This document shows positions 17,821 through 27,311 of a stretch of 33,101 nt of DNA, in pieces. The stretch comes from an uncultured Planctomycetaceae bacterium (GTDB lineage Bacteria; Planctomycetota; Planctomycetia; Planctomycetales; Planctomycetaceae). Under the pieces are notes generated by a model. The model made no database searches. It worked only from the letters and a program-made list of their open reading frames with translations, and was not told where the DNA came from. The stretch lies in contig CAJWGB010000037.1 of NCBI GenBank assembly GCA_913031625.1, forward strand, positions 1 to 33,101, written 5' to 3'. The position numbers and the translations under genes are program-made. The number at the start of each line of letters is the position of its first letter. Position 1 is the stretch's first letter.

Positions 17821-18021
17821 CAGGAATTTCCAGTCGGCACTATCACTTTGAGGGGAGTCCGGACCGCGAAATCAGGGGTCCCAATTCTGACTGGTTGTAC
17901 TACAGCAAACCAGTTCGCACCTGCAATGTCAGCCCTGCCAAAATGCCCGGGAACGCTGGTTTTCGAGCCAGAATTGCTCGAATCTGACCCGATTCTCAGG
18001 TGGCGGAATGTCACGGCACAT

Positions 18022-18651
18022 TCAGGAGGCCGCGGTTCGATACAGCTCGTGCTGCTCGATGTACACTCCGACCGCTCGTGGAGTCATGAATCGAATGCTC
18101 AGATTGGCTGCAACCTGGCTTCGCAGTGTTGACGAGGAGAGATCGGTTCCCAGCGTCTGAATAACCTGGATACTGTCGGCAAGATCTCCCGCCCAGACCC
18201 TCACCTCGGCCGTCTCCGGGAGCGGGATTCCGGGGCGGTTCACGGCAACGACCGTTGCCAGCTGCAGGATCTGTTGAGGGTCTTTCCAGCCCGGAATGTC
18301 ACGCAGCGAGTCGGCTCCCATGAGGAAGTACAGCGTGGAGTCCGGCTGTTCTGACGAGAGTTCCTGGAGCGTCAACACGGTGTACGACGGTCCTTCGCGT
18401 TTCAATTCCCGTTCATCAATCTGAAATTCCGGGCATCCGGAAACAGCGAGTTTCAGCATTTCAAGGCGGTGGCTGGCAGGCGAGATGTCACTGTCTGACT
18501 TGTGCGGAGGGCTTCCTGCAGGAAGCAAAACCACAGAATCCAGATTCAGTTGCTCACGGCACGTTTCAGCCAGCAGGAGGTGGCCGTAATGCACGGGATC
18601 GAATGTCCCGCCGAAGATACCAATCCGCTGGTGTTTGGCGTGATCACTCAT
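18022..18651 (-). CDS. nadD: Nicotinate-nucleotide adenylyltransferase
   Basis: The 209-residue product carries the nucleotidyltransferase signature GIFGGTFDPVHYGH (His21 and His24) and, near the C-terminus, SSSTLRSQ, which corresponds to the ISSTxIR motif. FLMGADSLRDIPGWKDP is the substrate-binding block. NadD makes deamido-NAD from nicotinate mononucleotide and ATP in NAD biosynthesis. I take the ATG at 18651, which overlaps the stop of the TolC-like gene by eight bases. An in-frame ATG at 18681 would lengthen the overlap and add residues not expected in NadD. It may be translationally coupled to the upstream lipoprotein gene. Confidence 0.92.
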   Translation of the reverse strand: MSDHAKHQRIGIFGGTFDPVHYGHLLLAETCREQLNLDSVVLLPAGSPPHKSDSDISPASHRLEMLKLAVSGCPEFQIDERELKREGPSYTVLTLQELSSEQPDSTLYFLMGADSLRDIPGWKDPQQILQLATVVAVNRPGIPLPETAEVRVWAGDLADSIQVIQTLGTDLSSSTLRSQVAANLSIRFMTPRAVGVYIEQHELYRTAAS

Positions 18652-20797
18652 TGCCGGGCAGCGACACAGGCTTGAGTTCAAGGTGACCGGCTGTCTCCAG
18701 ACTGTCCTCTCGCTGTGCCTTGTTGTCGGTTGGAGGGTTTGTCATCGGAACAGGCTCTGGCTCCGGAGGATCGACATTTCCGTCCGGAAGCTGCACGCGT
18801 CCAGATTCACTCCACTCTTCCATCGCACCGGGTGTTGAAGGTCGTCCGGGGACTCCCTGAGATTCCCATGCAGAACGAGCCGAGCCGCCAACAAATTCAA
18901 TTGGCTTCGACTGCAGACGATGAGCGTCTTTGGAATGAGTGCGTCGCTCAGCACGCCGCAGAGCTCCGTGGTAAGCGGCCGGGTGCCATGGTCCTTCTGC
19001 CAGGTAGATGGAGTTGTCTGTCAGCAGAGTTCCCTTGCGGAATGCAAATTCAGTGAGTGCCTGATTGTACTCAGTAATGGCTCGCATGTAGCCCTGTTCA
19101 GCATCTCGAATGGCCGCCTTGGCCTGCAGCTGCTGATGCAGAAGCTGTTGATACTGGCTCTCATTCTTTTCACGTTCAAGCCGACTCGCGATGACTTCCT
19201 GATGGTCACGCGACTTGGCGACCCGTCGCTTCTGACTTTCAGCAAGTGAATACCATCGCTGCATATTGAACATCATGTCAGACAGTTCATACGCGACTTC
19301 TCGTTCCTGCTGAGCGATCATGGCCCGCGCTTTTTGCAGCCTCAGTTCGTAGTTGCGAACCTGTGTCCTCGCGGCTCGCAGGCCAACCGGCATGGAAGCT
19401 CGAAAGCCCATCGTCCAGCCATCGGTCTGACTTGTGAAGAGGTTCCGGCCATACGTGTTGCCGCCTCCAAGGAATCGGTCCCCCAGAGCGTTGCGGTCGT
19501 ATCTGGCCACCATGTCCAGGCTTGGGCGAGTCAGATTCTTTGCTGCTTTCAGCTGCAGTTCCAGACTCTTGATTTCCCACTTCTGTCGTCGAATCTCGAC
19601 GCGGTTTGAAAATGCTTCCTGCAGGACGGACGACCATTCAGGCAGCAGTTCCGCTGACGTGGGCATGTCTGCAGGAGTCAAAAATGTTCCGTCGTTAATT
19701 GGCAGGTGGCACAGGCGACGCAGGCGTGCTTCAGATTCCAAAACGTCCGCCAGTGAACCGCGAATACGAGCGTCTGCTTCCAACAGTCGAGAGTCAGCTT
19801 CCACGACAGCCGGGCCGCCGACCTGTCTCCCCTGCAACCTGCCTTTCAGTTCCAGCAGGTCATGGAACGCCTTTCGTTCCGACTGGTACAGCTCCAGCTT
19901 GAGCCGCAGGTCCCAGTATCGACGTTCCACATCGCGTACCATGGTCGATGTTGACTGCTCAAACTGAGTATGTGAAATGTCACGATTAATACGTGAAATC
20001 AGGACACCCTGCGATACACCGGAGACGCCTCGCAGATTCTGATTAACCGGACCGGCGATCTGGTTGAATTCCACGCCACTTCCGGCCAGCAGGGGCTGGC
20101 GGAATTCGGCTCGCAGGAAACCGTTATACGACGAAGGAAACAGCTGGACTGATCCCGGGCCGGGACCGGATGGACGGTTGTTGCCGTCGTAAATTGCATC
20201 CATCTGGACGAGTGCCGATCCACCCGTCATGAATGGCTTCTCCAAAGCAACCGACGCGTTCATTGTTTCAGTTGTGAGCACGCTTCCCTGAGGCAGGCCG
20301 CTGTTTGCAAGGTTCTGCGGAACTTCGCTGCGCCCCCAGGAACCGGTTCCGGTCAGTGTCGGATCGTAGTCCGCCAGACTCGCTTCAATGCCGCGATTGC
20401 CAAACAGAAAGCCAGACTCCTGCAGCGCGATGTCGTAGATCGACGGAGCATTCGCGGGACGAGACAGAACCGGATTGCCCGGGTTTCCCAGACTTGTGTC
20501 ATCGATGATCACTTCCGAATCGAGTGCCATCAGAATGCACTCGGACAGCGTCACTTCCCGGTGCTTGACTTTGTCGAGGGAGTAGATTGACCGAGGTGCG
20601 GTGAGTAGGTCCTCAGCGATCGGGCGAGGTTCACTTTCGACCGGATATTCAATGGAAGACGCCTTGTCGACGTAGTACGCAAGTTCTTCCTCAGACTGCC
20701 ACAGGTACTGGATCGGACGAGGTCCCATCGCGCACCCTGTCAGCAGCATGCAAGCCAGCAGCGTGATCGCTGTGAGTCTGGTTCGCGTTGTATGCAC
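18644..20797 (-). CDS. TolC-like outer-membrane efflux lipoprotein with long C-terminal tail
   Basis: The GTG at 20797 gives a compact lipoprotein signal, with the lipobox LLTGC at Cys22 and a G-rich stretch upstream. The frame is also open to an ATG at 20854, which would add 19 residues before that signal. The 717-residue product shows outer-membrane efflux features: long amphipathic helices with duplicated architecture (RLQGRQVGGPAVVEADSRLL around the middle and EREVAYELSDMMFNMQRWYS later), and beta-strand segments such as MGFRASMPVGL. TolC family members are usually about 450-500 residues. Here about 120 polar, Pro-rich residues follow the last helical hairpin (ITEYNQALTEF), ending LELKPVSLPGNE. 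No RND or membrane-fusion gene is adjacent, so the pump partner is unknown. Confidence 0.85.
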   Translation of the reverse strand: MHTTRTRLTAITLLACMLLTGCAMGPRPIQYLWQSEEELAYYVDKASSIEYPVESEPRPIAEDLLTAPRSIYSLDKVKHREVTLSECILMALDSEVIIDDTSLGNPGNPVLSRPANAPSIYDIALQESGFLFGNRGIEASLADYDPTLTGTGSWGRSEVPQNLANSGLPQGSVLTTETMNASVALEKPFMTGGSALVQMDAIYDGNNRPSGPGPGSVQLFPSSYNGFLRAEFRQPLLAGSGVEFNQIAGPVNQNLRGVSGVSQGVLISRINRDISHTQFEQSTSTMVRDVERRYWDLRLKLELYQSERKAFHDLLELKGRLQGRQVGGPAVVEADSRLLEADARIRGSLADVLESEARLRRLCHLPINDGTFLTPADMPTSAELLPEWSSVLQEAFSNRVEIRRQKWEIKSLELQLKAAKNLTRPSLDMVARYDRNALGDRFLGGGNTYGRNLFTSQTDGWTMGFRASMPVGLRAARTQVRNYELRLQKARAMIAQQEREVAYELSDMMFNMQRWYSLAESQKRRVAKSRDHQEVIASRLEREKNESQYQQLLHQQLQAKAAIRDAEQGYMRAITEYNQALTEFAFRKGTLLTDNSIYLAEGPWHPAAYHGALRRAERRTHSKDAHRLQSKPIEFVGGSARSAWESQGVPGRPSTPGAMEEWSESGRVQLPDGNVDPPEPEPVPMTNPPTDNKAQREDSLETAGHLELKPVSLPGNE

Positions 20798-21148
20798 TGC
20801 AGAAGCCCCCAATTCTCCGTTCAGGCAACGCCTGTCTCCGTACGCACTTCCCATGCGCTATAACCGATATCGTCAGTTGAATCGTTAAACTTTGCCGTAA
20901 GCAGGGAACTGGCGGAATCCATATAACCGTCAAAGTTCAACACGCAGATTCTGCCGGAATTCATGGGCGGCGGTATGTGCGCTGGAGACCGTTCGTCTCG
21001 CGTTGTTGACGCTGGCCTGGCAGAATCAGACCGGACTTCGTCGTTTTACTCCTCACTCCGGACTGCGTAGGCCGGAGCGAACGAAGTGAGGTTCGGCGTT
21101 GCGGCGCAATGGATTGCGGTTCGGCGTTGCGGCGCAATGGATTGCGGT
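20798..21148. other. 351-base spacer with direct repeat
   Basis: This spacer lies between the coaX end and the TolC-like start. It holds an imperfect inverted repeat near 21050-21090 (CCTCACTCCGG paired with CCGGA and GTGAGG) and a tandem duplication at 21091-21146. The part near 20850 should hold the promoter of the TolC-like gene. No coding region is supported. Confidence 0.5.
21091..21146. repeat. Exact 28-bp tandem duplication
   Basis: Two identical 28-bp units (21091-21118 and 21119-21146) starting GTTCGGCGTTGCGGCGCAAT are followed by the first four bases of a third. The repeat ends two bases before the coaX stop codon region on the minus strand, so it forms the immediate 3' flank of coaX. 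Confidence 0.9.
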
Positions 21149-21937
21149 TCACTCGGCGAGTAGCGCGAGGCCGTGCAGTGTGAGGCAATCAACAAACTGG
21201 CACGGCTGAAGGACCTGAGCCATGCGTTTGCCGCCGCCTCCGGTCACAAGGCAGGCGGGCTGGATACCGTCATCTGCTGTGGTGATTCGCTGCCGGATTT
21301 CCCGCACAGCGCCCACCTGACCCCAGAACAGGCCACTTCGAATGGCGTCTTCCGTGTTTCTGCCGGGCAGTTCGGGCTGATCCGTGACGTCGAGGAGGTC
21401 CATATCCAGCAATGGTAGCCGTGCTGTGTAATCATGAAGCGCGCGGGCCGAGAGTCTCATTCCCGGCAGGATCACTCCACCGCAGAATTCGCCCGCGGCG
21501 TTCAAAAAATTGATGGTTGTTGCCGTGCCGGAATCGACAACAACAGTCGGCTCACCTGGATGAAACGTCCGGGTGGCAGCAAGTGCAGTGAGCAGTCGGT
21601 CCATCCCAACTTTGGACGGCTCGTCCACTGCGACTGTCAACGGGATCTGTTCTGCCCGCTCAATGATGTGCGGCTGGGGCAACTGATCAGGCCAGCTCTG
21701 CAGCAGTTCATCACGGACCGGAGGATTTGAGCCTGAAATCAAAGTCTGTTCAGGAGAGTCAGTCTGCCGACTGAGCCATGTGTTCAATGCTGCAACCTGA
21801 TCGGCCGACGAAGTGTGCTCGATAGCAGTTGTTGCAAGGACACGCGGAGGCTGCTGTTCGAGAAGCTCAAACAGCCCAAACTTTGCTCGCGTGTTTCCGA
21901 TGTCACAGGCGAGCAGACACGAGCCGCCCATCGTCAT
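21149..21937 (-). CDS. coaX: Type III pantothenate kinase
   Basis: The 262-residue protein has the ASKHA-fold phosphate-binding motif CDIGNTRAKFG (Asp12-Thr16), then VGMDRLLTALAA (GxDR), VDSGTATTINFL and GGVILPGMRLSARAL. These are the CoaX signatures. It phosphorylates pantothenate, the first step of coenzyme A synthesis, and usually needs a monovalent cation. The ATG at 21937 overlaps the stop of the CehA-type gene by four bases. A second in-frame ATG two codons later (21931) is also possible. Many bacteria couple coaX to birA or place it alone, so following an exported PHP hydrolase is uncommon. The function call itself is firm. Confidence 0.9.
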   Translation of the reverse strand: MTMGGSCLLACDIGNTRAKFGLFELLEQQPPRVLATTAIEHTSSADQVAALNTWLSRQTDSPEQTLISGSNPPVRDELLQSWPDQLPQPHIIERAEQIPLTVAVDEPSKVGMDRLLTALAATRTFHPGEPTVVVDSGTATTINFLNAAGEFCGGVILPGMRLSARALHDYTARLPLLDMDLLDVTDQPELPGRNTEDAIRSGLFWGQVGAVREIRQRITTADDGIQPACLVTGGGGKRMAQVLQPCQFVDCLTLHGLALLAE

Positions 21938-23223
21938 TCGGCTGCTTTCTTATGGACAATCACTGGCTGCACCCATGCCTTTTGGAACTCTCCGACTTCG
22001 GAAGGGTTGGGGTGTTTCAGAGATGAGGTTACTCGTGCTCGCACATAAACCTCGTTGCCAGTGAACTCATACGTTGCTGAATTTCCGGTGACGGTCTTGA
22101 GAACTCTGCCGACATCATCGCTGTAGACTCGTGTCTGACGAGCGGCCGCCTGTTCGTCTTCTACCGCTGGTTTGGAAGAGGTGTCTGTACCAGACATCGT
22201 GCCAATAAAGTCGATTGTATAGGTGACGTCCTTCTGTGCAGTGATTTCGACGGACAGCCCTTTGGCGTTTGCCTCGATTGCATTCAGGGTGACACCGCTG
22301 GAAGAATAAAAACGTCCTGCTTCCAGAGCTTCGACGAGCTTGTCGGGTGTCAGCGAGTCGGCCAGAACATTCACCCAGCCTCGGCCTGGCTGGCTTCCCT
22401 GCCCAGGCGCGGTCTGGTGGTAGTTGTGACCATCGTCTGTGGCGAGTCCGTATAGCACTGGCAAATCATATTTGGTCAGTCGCATGGTGTTGATGATGTC
22501 CCACATGCGTTCGGTGGACGCATGAGTCCTGTCACCGGAATCACGAACAGTGGGGTGCCCGTTGAAGACCTCAAAAAAGTTTTCTCCTTCGATTCGCATC
22601 ATGTCTTCGGCCGTCACTCCCCAGCCGAAATTAGGATGATTCAGGTGGACGAGTGTTTTCTGTCCGGTCCGTTCGCGATGCGCAATTGCTGCTCTGAAAT
22701 TTCGCTGCATCACGTCCGCCACGCTGTCCCCGTGTAACGGTGGCAGCAGCGTTTTCGTGTTGGTGGCGCACATGTGAACGGGGGCATTGCCAAAGCGGTC
22801 GGTGATTTCTTCACCTTGGATCAGCAGATACTTCTGTGGTCTGGCGAGGCGTTCGAAGACCTGGTCAAACGTCTTCAGGCGAACCTGTAGTTTTTCGTCC
22901 CTGGTACGAGTCTCCACCCAATCTCCCGGATATTGTTTCTTCAGTCGATCCAGCGCCTTCTGCCCCGAACCATTGCGGTCCACGCTGATCCATCGCTCTC
23001 CCTGGTGCAGCACGTTGTGGTCGGTGTAGACCAGAAACTGGTAACCATGATCGCGATACCATGCTCCGATCACTTCGGGATAGTCATCGCCATCACTCCA
23101 CAGCGAGTGGGTGTGCATGTTTCCCTTAAACCATTGTTGATTACCATCAGCCTTAAGGACCTGAGCCTGAGTTTCAGACGCGTAGAGCAGGCTTAGCAGG
23201 AGCAGAGTTGGAAGGAACTTCAT
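21934..23223 (-). CDS. Exported CehA/McbA-family PHP-type metallohydrolase
   Basis: The start ATG at 23223 opens a signal peptide (MKFLPTLLLLSLLYASETQA) and has AGGA about seven bases upstream. A longer ATG at 23238 would add five residues ahead of it. The mature 429-residue protein carries the PHP metal-binding motif NMHTHSLWSDG (His37, His39), then YTDHN (about 66-70) and HLNHPNFGW. CehA and McbA cleave carbamate or ester bonds, and related PHP proteins are phosphoesterases. Here the substrate is unknown. The protein is likely periplasmic or exported. Residues about 320-400 look like a C-terminal beta domain (TYTIDFIGTMSGT, VYVRARVTSS). It overlaps the coaX start, so it is the first gene of a coupled pair. 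Confidence 0.85.
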   Translation of the reverse strand: MKFLPTLLLLSLLYASETQAQVLKADGNQQWFKGNMHTHSLWSDGDDYPEVIGAWYRDHGYQFLVYTDHNVLHQGERWISVDRNGSGQKALDRLKKQYPGDWVETRTRDEKLQVRLKTFDQVFERLARPQKYLLIQGEEITDRFGNAPVHMCATNTKTLLPPLHGDSVADVMQRNFRAAIAHRERTGQKTLVHLNHPNFGWGVTAEDMMRIEGENFFEVFNGHPTVRDSGDRTHASTERMWDIINTMRLTKYDLPVLYGLATDDGHNYHQTAPGQGSQPGRGWVNVLADSLTPDKLVEALEAGRFYSSSGVTLNAIEANAKGLSVEITAQKDVTYTIDFIGTMSGTDTSSKPAVEDEQAAARQTRVYSDDVGRVLKTVTGNSATYEFTGNEVYVRARVTSSLKHPNPSEVGEFQKAWVQPVIVHKKAAE

Positions 23224-23490
23224 GACGGTCCTGTGCAAATGGGGAGGTTGGAGGAGTCACTCGACTGTCATAGCGAGCGGTGGTTCTGCAATCTACCGAA
23301 GTGACCGCGCAGGCAAAAGCGGGCCCCGGTTTGAGGCCTCAAAATGCACCAGGCAGATTCAGTTTCCTCATTCGCGGACAGAATTGCGCGAACCATTTTG
23401 CCCGGGTCGCGATCCGCAACTAGAATCCCGGGCTTCATTTCTCCCGTGAGCTGTCGCCTGTGTGGCAGCGAAGACAGTAAGAATTCCTTC

Positions 23491-26400
23491 ATGTTCCAGC
23501 CCGTATCTGACAGCAGCTTTGTTCCCGGTGAACACTCGGTCCTCAAATTCTGGACGCAGCACGACACGTTTCGCCGGTTGAGGGAACGCAACCGAGGTGG
23601 GAAACGCTGGAGTTTTCTGGACGGACCGATCACGGCCAATAATCCGATGGGGGTCCACCACGCATGGGGACGTACCTACAAAGACACGTATCAGCGTTTC
23701 TTTGCGATGACCGGGCATGATCAGCGATATCAGAACGGATTCGACTGCCAGGGTCTGTGGGTTGAAGTGGAAGTTGAAAAACAGCTCGGACTGGGAACCA
23801 AGACGGCTGTCAACGAGTACGGCATCGACAACTTTGTCAATGAGTGTAAACGCCGTGTGCTCCGCTTTGCCGCTCGCCAGACCGAACAATCGCAGCGGCT
23901 TGGCTATTGGATGGAATGGGACGATCCGGAGCAGCTAAGAACTCTGGCGGAACACCTTGGGACTGACGAGCAGGTCACGTTTCAGCCACCTCGGGGCGAA
24001 GCGGTAACAGCAGCCGCTCACCAGGTTGTCGAGAAACTGGGTAACCCGGAATGGGGCGGCAGTTACTTTACGTTCAGCACTGAGAACAACGAGACGATTT
24101 GGGACTTCCTGAAGAAGTGTTTCACGCGCGGGAAGATTTATCAGGGGCATGATGTCATGCCATGGTCGGGGCGTGGTGGCAGTGCCTATTCCCAAATGGA
24201 AATCGCCGAAGGCCGAAAACTGACGACTCATAAGTCAGTCTTTGTTCGATTCCCGCTCAGGGATCGCGACAACGAGTTCCTGCTGATCTGGACAACTACT
24301 CCGTGGACGCTGACGAGTAACGTTGGAGCGGCCGTCAATCCGGATCTTGACTATGTGAAGATCAAGGCGAATCGCGACGACGCTGTCTACTATTTTGCGA
24401 AAGAGAATCTCAACTACCAGCGGCTGTCAACAGAGTTCAGGGAAGGGTTCGGACGCCCCGAATGGAAGTGGCCAAAGGGTCTCGGCAAACTCAAGACGAT
24501 TGCTCAGATTTTTAAAGAGCAGGGCGGCTTTGATGAACTGGGCGTTGTGAAGGGCGCGGAACTCGTTGGCCTTGCTTACGAAGGTCCATTTGATGATCTC
24601 CCGGCACAGCAGTCAGATGGTGGCTTTCCAGTCGATGAAAATAACCTGGCTGTCAATGGAGCATCATGGCATCAGGTCATTGATGGAGGACGTGACAGCC
24701 GTGGCAATGCTCACGTTGTCGCCGGCGAAGGTACGGGCATTGTGCATATGGCTCCGGGCTGCGGTGACATCGACCACAAGATTGGCGTTTCCGTTGGTAT
24801 GCCGGTCATCGCTCCGTTACACGAAGACGGAACCTATGCGGACGCCTTTGGTGAGTTCAGTGGTAAAGAGGCGATCCTGCCGGAAACTGCTGAGCTGGTC
24901 TTCGAGAAGCTGAAAGAGAAGGGTCTTCTGGTTGCCGTTGAAACGTACCCTCACATCTACCCTCACTGCTGGCGCACGGGGGATGAACTTGTGTTTCGGC
25001 TCGTAGATGAGTGGTTCATCAATATGGACTGGCGGGATGAGATCAAGGACGTCACCCGGGAGATCCGCTGGCTGCCCGACAGCATCGATGGCCAGAATCG
25101 TGAAGTCGAGTGGCTCACCAATATGGGCGACTGGATGATCTCCAAGAAACGGTTCTGGGGACTTGCTCTTCCGATCTGGGTGGACGAAGAAACGGGCGAC
25201 TTCGAGGTCATGGGGTCTCTCGCTGAGCTGAAGGAACGAGCAACCGATGGAGGCGAAGGATGGGATGAGTTTGAAGGGCACACGCCTCATCGTCCATGGA
25301 TTGACAAGGTCAGGATTCGGAATCCAAAGACCGGCAATTTGATGACTCGGATTGAAGACGTTGGCAACCCATGGCTGGACGCCGGGATCGTTCCGTTCAG
25401 TACCATGAACTTCAATGAACGGTACCCAACGGACGCACTGAACTGGTCTGACTGGTATCCCGCAGATCTTGTCACGGAGTGTTTTCCGGGGCAGTTCCGC
25501 AACTGGTTCTATTCGCTGTTGTCGTTGTCCACGATGATGCGGTACGACGAGAGTGACGCTCGGACGGCGGAAGAGAAACGTCCCTTCCAGACATTGCTTG
25601 GGCACCGCCTTGTACAGAACGAAGAGGGTGCGGCCATGCATAAATCAGATGGTACTGCCATCTGGTTTGAGGAAGCGGCCGAACAATTGGGCGTCGACAC
25701 GATGCGTTGGATGTACCTTGCCCAAAACCCTGCTCAGGATCTGCGGTTTGGTACGCGTCACCCTGACCAGCCTGAGACCCTGCACACAGTGGATGGTCCT
25801 CTTGAGCTGACTCGCGAGGGTGTTCCGACCTGCAAGGTGACAAGCGGGCCTGCGGATGAGACTCGACGTCAGATCCTGATTCCTCTCTGGAACTGCTACA
25901 AATTCTTTGTCGACTATGCAGTCGCCGACGGATTCGTACCTTCGGAAGAGTTGAAGGCGAGAGTCAGCGGTGGTGACGGGGCGATGGGAACCGTTCCGGT
26001 TGCTGATCGCCCGGAGATTGATCGCTGGGTATTGTCAAACCTGCAGACACTGATTCAGACAGCTCATGCTGAGTTTCCACAGTACAACGTGGCGGGCTTC
26101 TGTGAAGCAGCAGCCGGGTTTATTGATGATCTGAGTAACTGGTATATTCGCCGGAATCGTCGGCGTTTCTGGCGGAGTAAGGATGCGTCCGATACAGATA
26201 AGACGGCTGCCTACGAAACGCTGTATGAAGTGCTGGTAACCCTGTGTCGACTGCTGGCTCCCTGCATTCCGTTTCTCACCGAACGAATGTACCAGAACCT
26301 GGTTCTTGGACGCGATGTGAAGGCAGATGAGTCTGCCGGAGAATTGCCGGGGAGTGTGCATCTCTGCACTTATCCGACAGCGGAAGAGGGGTTGCTCGAT

Positions 26401-27153
26401 GAAGCCCTCAACCACCGTATGGCGGCTGCTCAGCTGGTCGTCAGACTGGGGCATAAACTCCGTGAGGAAAACACACTGCGAGTTCGCCAGCCACTGGCAG
26501 AGTTGCAGTTTGCATCTGCGGACTCCAATACCGCAGCAGCAATTGGCCAGTTGTCTGATGTGATTCGTGAAGAATTGAATATCGAACAGGTCACCGCTCA
26601 GGATAACCTCGATGATCTTGTTGGGTACAGCTACAAGCCCAATCTGAAGACGCTGGGGCCACGGTACGGAAAACTGCTCGGTGTTTTGCGACAGCAGATT
26701 CCTGAACTCGGCGATGATGTGCTCGGGCCGCTACGTCGCGGGGAAAACGTTTCAATCGATGTGGATGAGCAGACCGTTGACCTCACGCCGGATGATGTTC
26801 TTGTCAGTACCGAACAGGCGGCTGACTGGGTCTGCACTGACGAGGTTGGCGTACAGATTGCAATCAGCACCGTATTGACTGATGACCTGATTCGAAAGGG
26901 CATGTCTCGTGACTTTGTTCGTCACGTTCAACAGTTGCGAAAAGATGGAGGGTTGCACATTCAGGATCGCATTCGGATTGAATACTCCTCTGACACTAAT
27001 CTGGTTCAGGCGGCGGTCGAGGAATGGGGTGACTACATTTGTGGTGAGACGCTGTCTGACGGGATTGAGTCTTCCGGTGCCGTGCCCGACGGTGCGAAGA
27101 GCGTCAGCGTGGGCAATGCTTCCGTCACCATCTGGATTGCGCCGCTTCAGTAG
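23491..27153 (+). CDS. ileS: Isoleucyl-tRNA synthetase, variant with GVHH and AMHKS signatures
   Basis: The ATG at 23491 opens [20 protein letters not shown], which suits a class I synthetase. The frame is open from 23344 but that part has no conserved residues. The product is 1220 residues, longer than the usual ~930-1050. The first nucleotide-binding signature reads [17 protein letters not shown], so HIGH is replaced by GVHH at 54-57. The KMSKS loop reads AMHKS at 715-719. IleRS-specific features include [20 protein letters not shown] (start of the CP1 editing domain), [13 protein letters not shown], and GLALPIW with [20 protein letters not shown]. The domain order matches IleRS and not ValRS or LeuRS. 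No T-box leader is seen. It stands alone, divergent from the CehA-type gene. Confidence 0.88.
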   Translation: MFQPVSDSSFVPGEHSVLKFWTQHDTFRRLRERNRGGKRWSFLDGPITANNPMGVHHAWGRTYKDTYQRFFAMTGHDQRYQNGFDCQGLWVEVEVEKQLGLGTKTAVNEYGIDNFVNECKRRVLRFAARQTEQSQRLGYWMEWDDPEQLRTLAEHLGTDEQVTFQPPRGEAVTAAAHQVVEKLGNPEWGGSYFTFSTENNETIWDFLKKCFTRGKIYQGHDVMPWSGRGGSAYSQMEIAEGRKLTTHKSVFVRFPLRDRDNEFLLIWTTTPWTLTSNVGAAVNPDLDYVKIKANRDDAVYYFAKENLNYQRLSTEFREGFGRPEWKWPKGLGKLKTIAQIFKEQGGFDELGVVKGAELVGLAYEGPFDDLPAQQSDGGFPVDENNLAVNGASWHQVIDGGRDSRGNAHVVAGEGTGIVHMAPGCGDIDHKIGVSVGMPVIAPLHEDGTYADAFGEFSGKEAILPETAELVFEKLKEKGLLVAVETYPHIYPHCWRTGDELVFRLVDEWFINMDWRDEIKDVTREIRWLPDSIDGQNREVEWLTNMGDWMISKKRFWGLALPIWVDEETGDFEVMGSLAELKERATDGGEGWDEFEGHTPHRPWIDKVRIRNPKTGNLMTRIEDVGNPWLDAGIVPFSTMNFNERYPTDALNWSDWYPADLVTECFPGQFRNWFYSLLSLSTMMRYDESDARTAEEKRPFQTLLGHRLVQNEEGAAMHKSDGTAIWFEEAAEQLGVDTMRWMYLAQNPAQDLRFGTRHPDQPETLHTVDGPLELTREGVPTCKVTSGPADETRRQILIPLWNCYKFFVDYAVADGFVPSEELKARVSGGDGAMGTVPVADRPEIDRWVLSNLQTLIQTAHAEFPQYNVAGFCEAAAGFIDDLSNWYIRRNRRRFWRSKDASDTDKTAAYETLYEVLVTLCRLLAPCIPFLTERMYQNLVLGRDVKADESAGELPGSVHLCTYPTAEEGLLDEALNHRMAAAQLVVRLGHKLREENTLRVRQPLAELQFASADSNTAAAIGQLSDVIREELNIEQVTAQDNLDDLVGYSYKPNLKTLGPRYGKLLGVLRQQIPELGDDVLGPLRRGENVSIDVDEQTVDLTPDDVLVSTEQAADWVCTDEVGVQIAISTVLTDDLIRKGMSRDFVRHVQQLRKDGGLHIQDRIRIEYSSDTNLVQAAVEEWGDYICGETLSDGIESSGAVPDGAKSVSVGNASVTIWIAPLQ

Positions 27154-27311
27154 GTCGAATTGAGGCGGGCGTCGAATCGCCGTTGCTCGGTACGGCCCAC
27201 GCAGGCTGGATTATGGAACACAGCGACAAGCTGGTGCACCCTGACGGTTGACCAGTCTGGCCCCTCGCGCTACAACGGGGCTCAATCTGCTCTTTGTCAC
27301 GAGAGGTGTCT

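Noticed and set aside
23344-23490. N-terminal extension of IleRS
   Set aside because: The 49 extra residues show no conservation with the synthetase family, and the ATG at 23491 matches the expected N-terminus.
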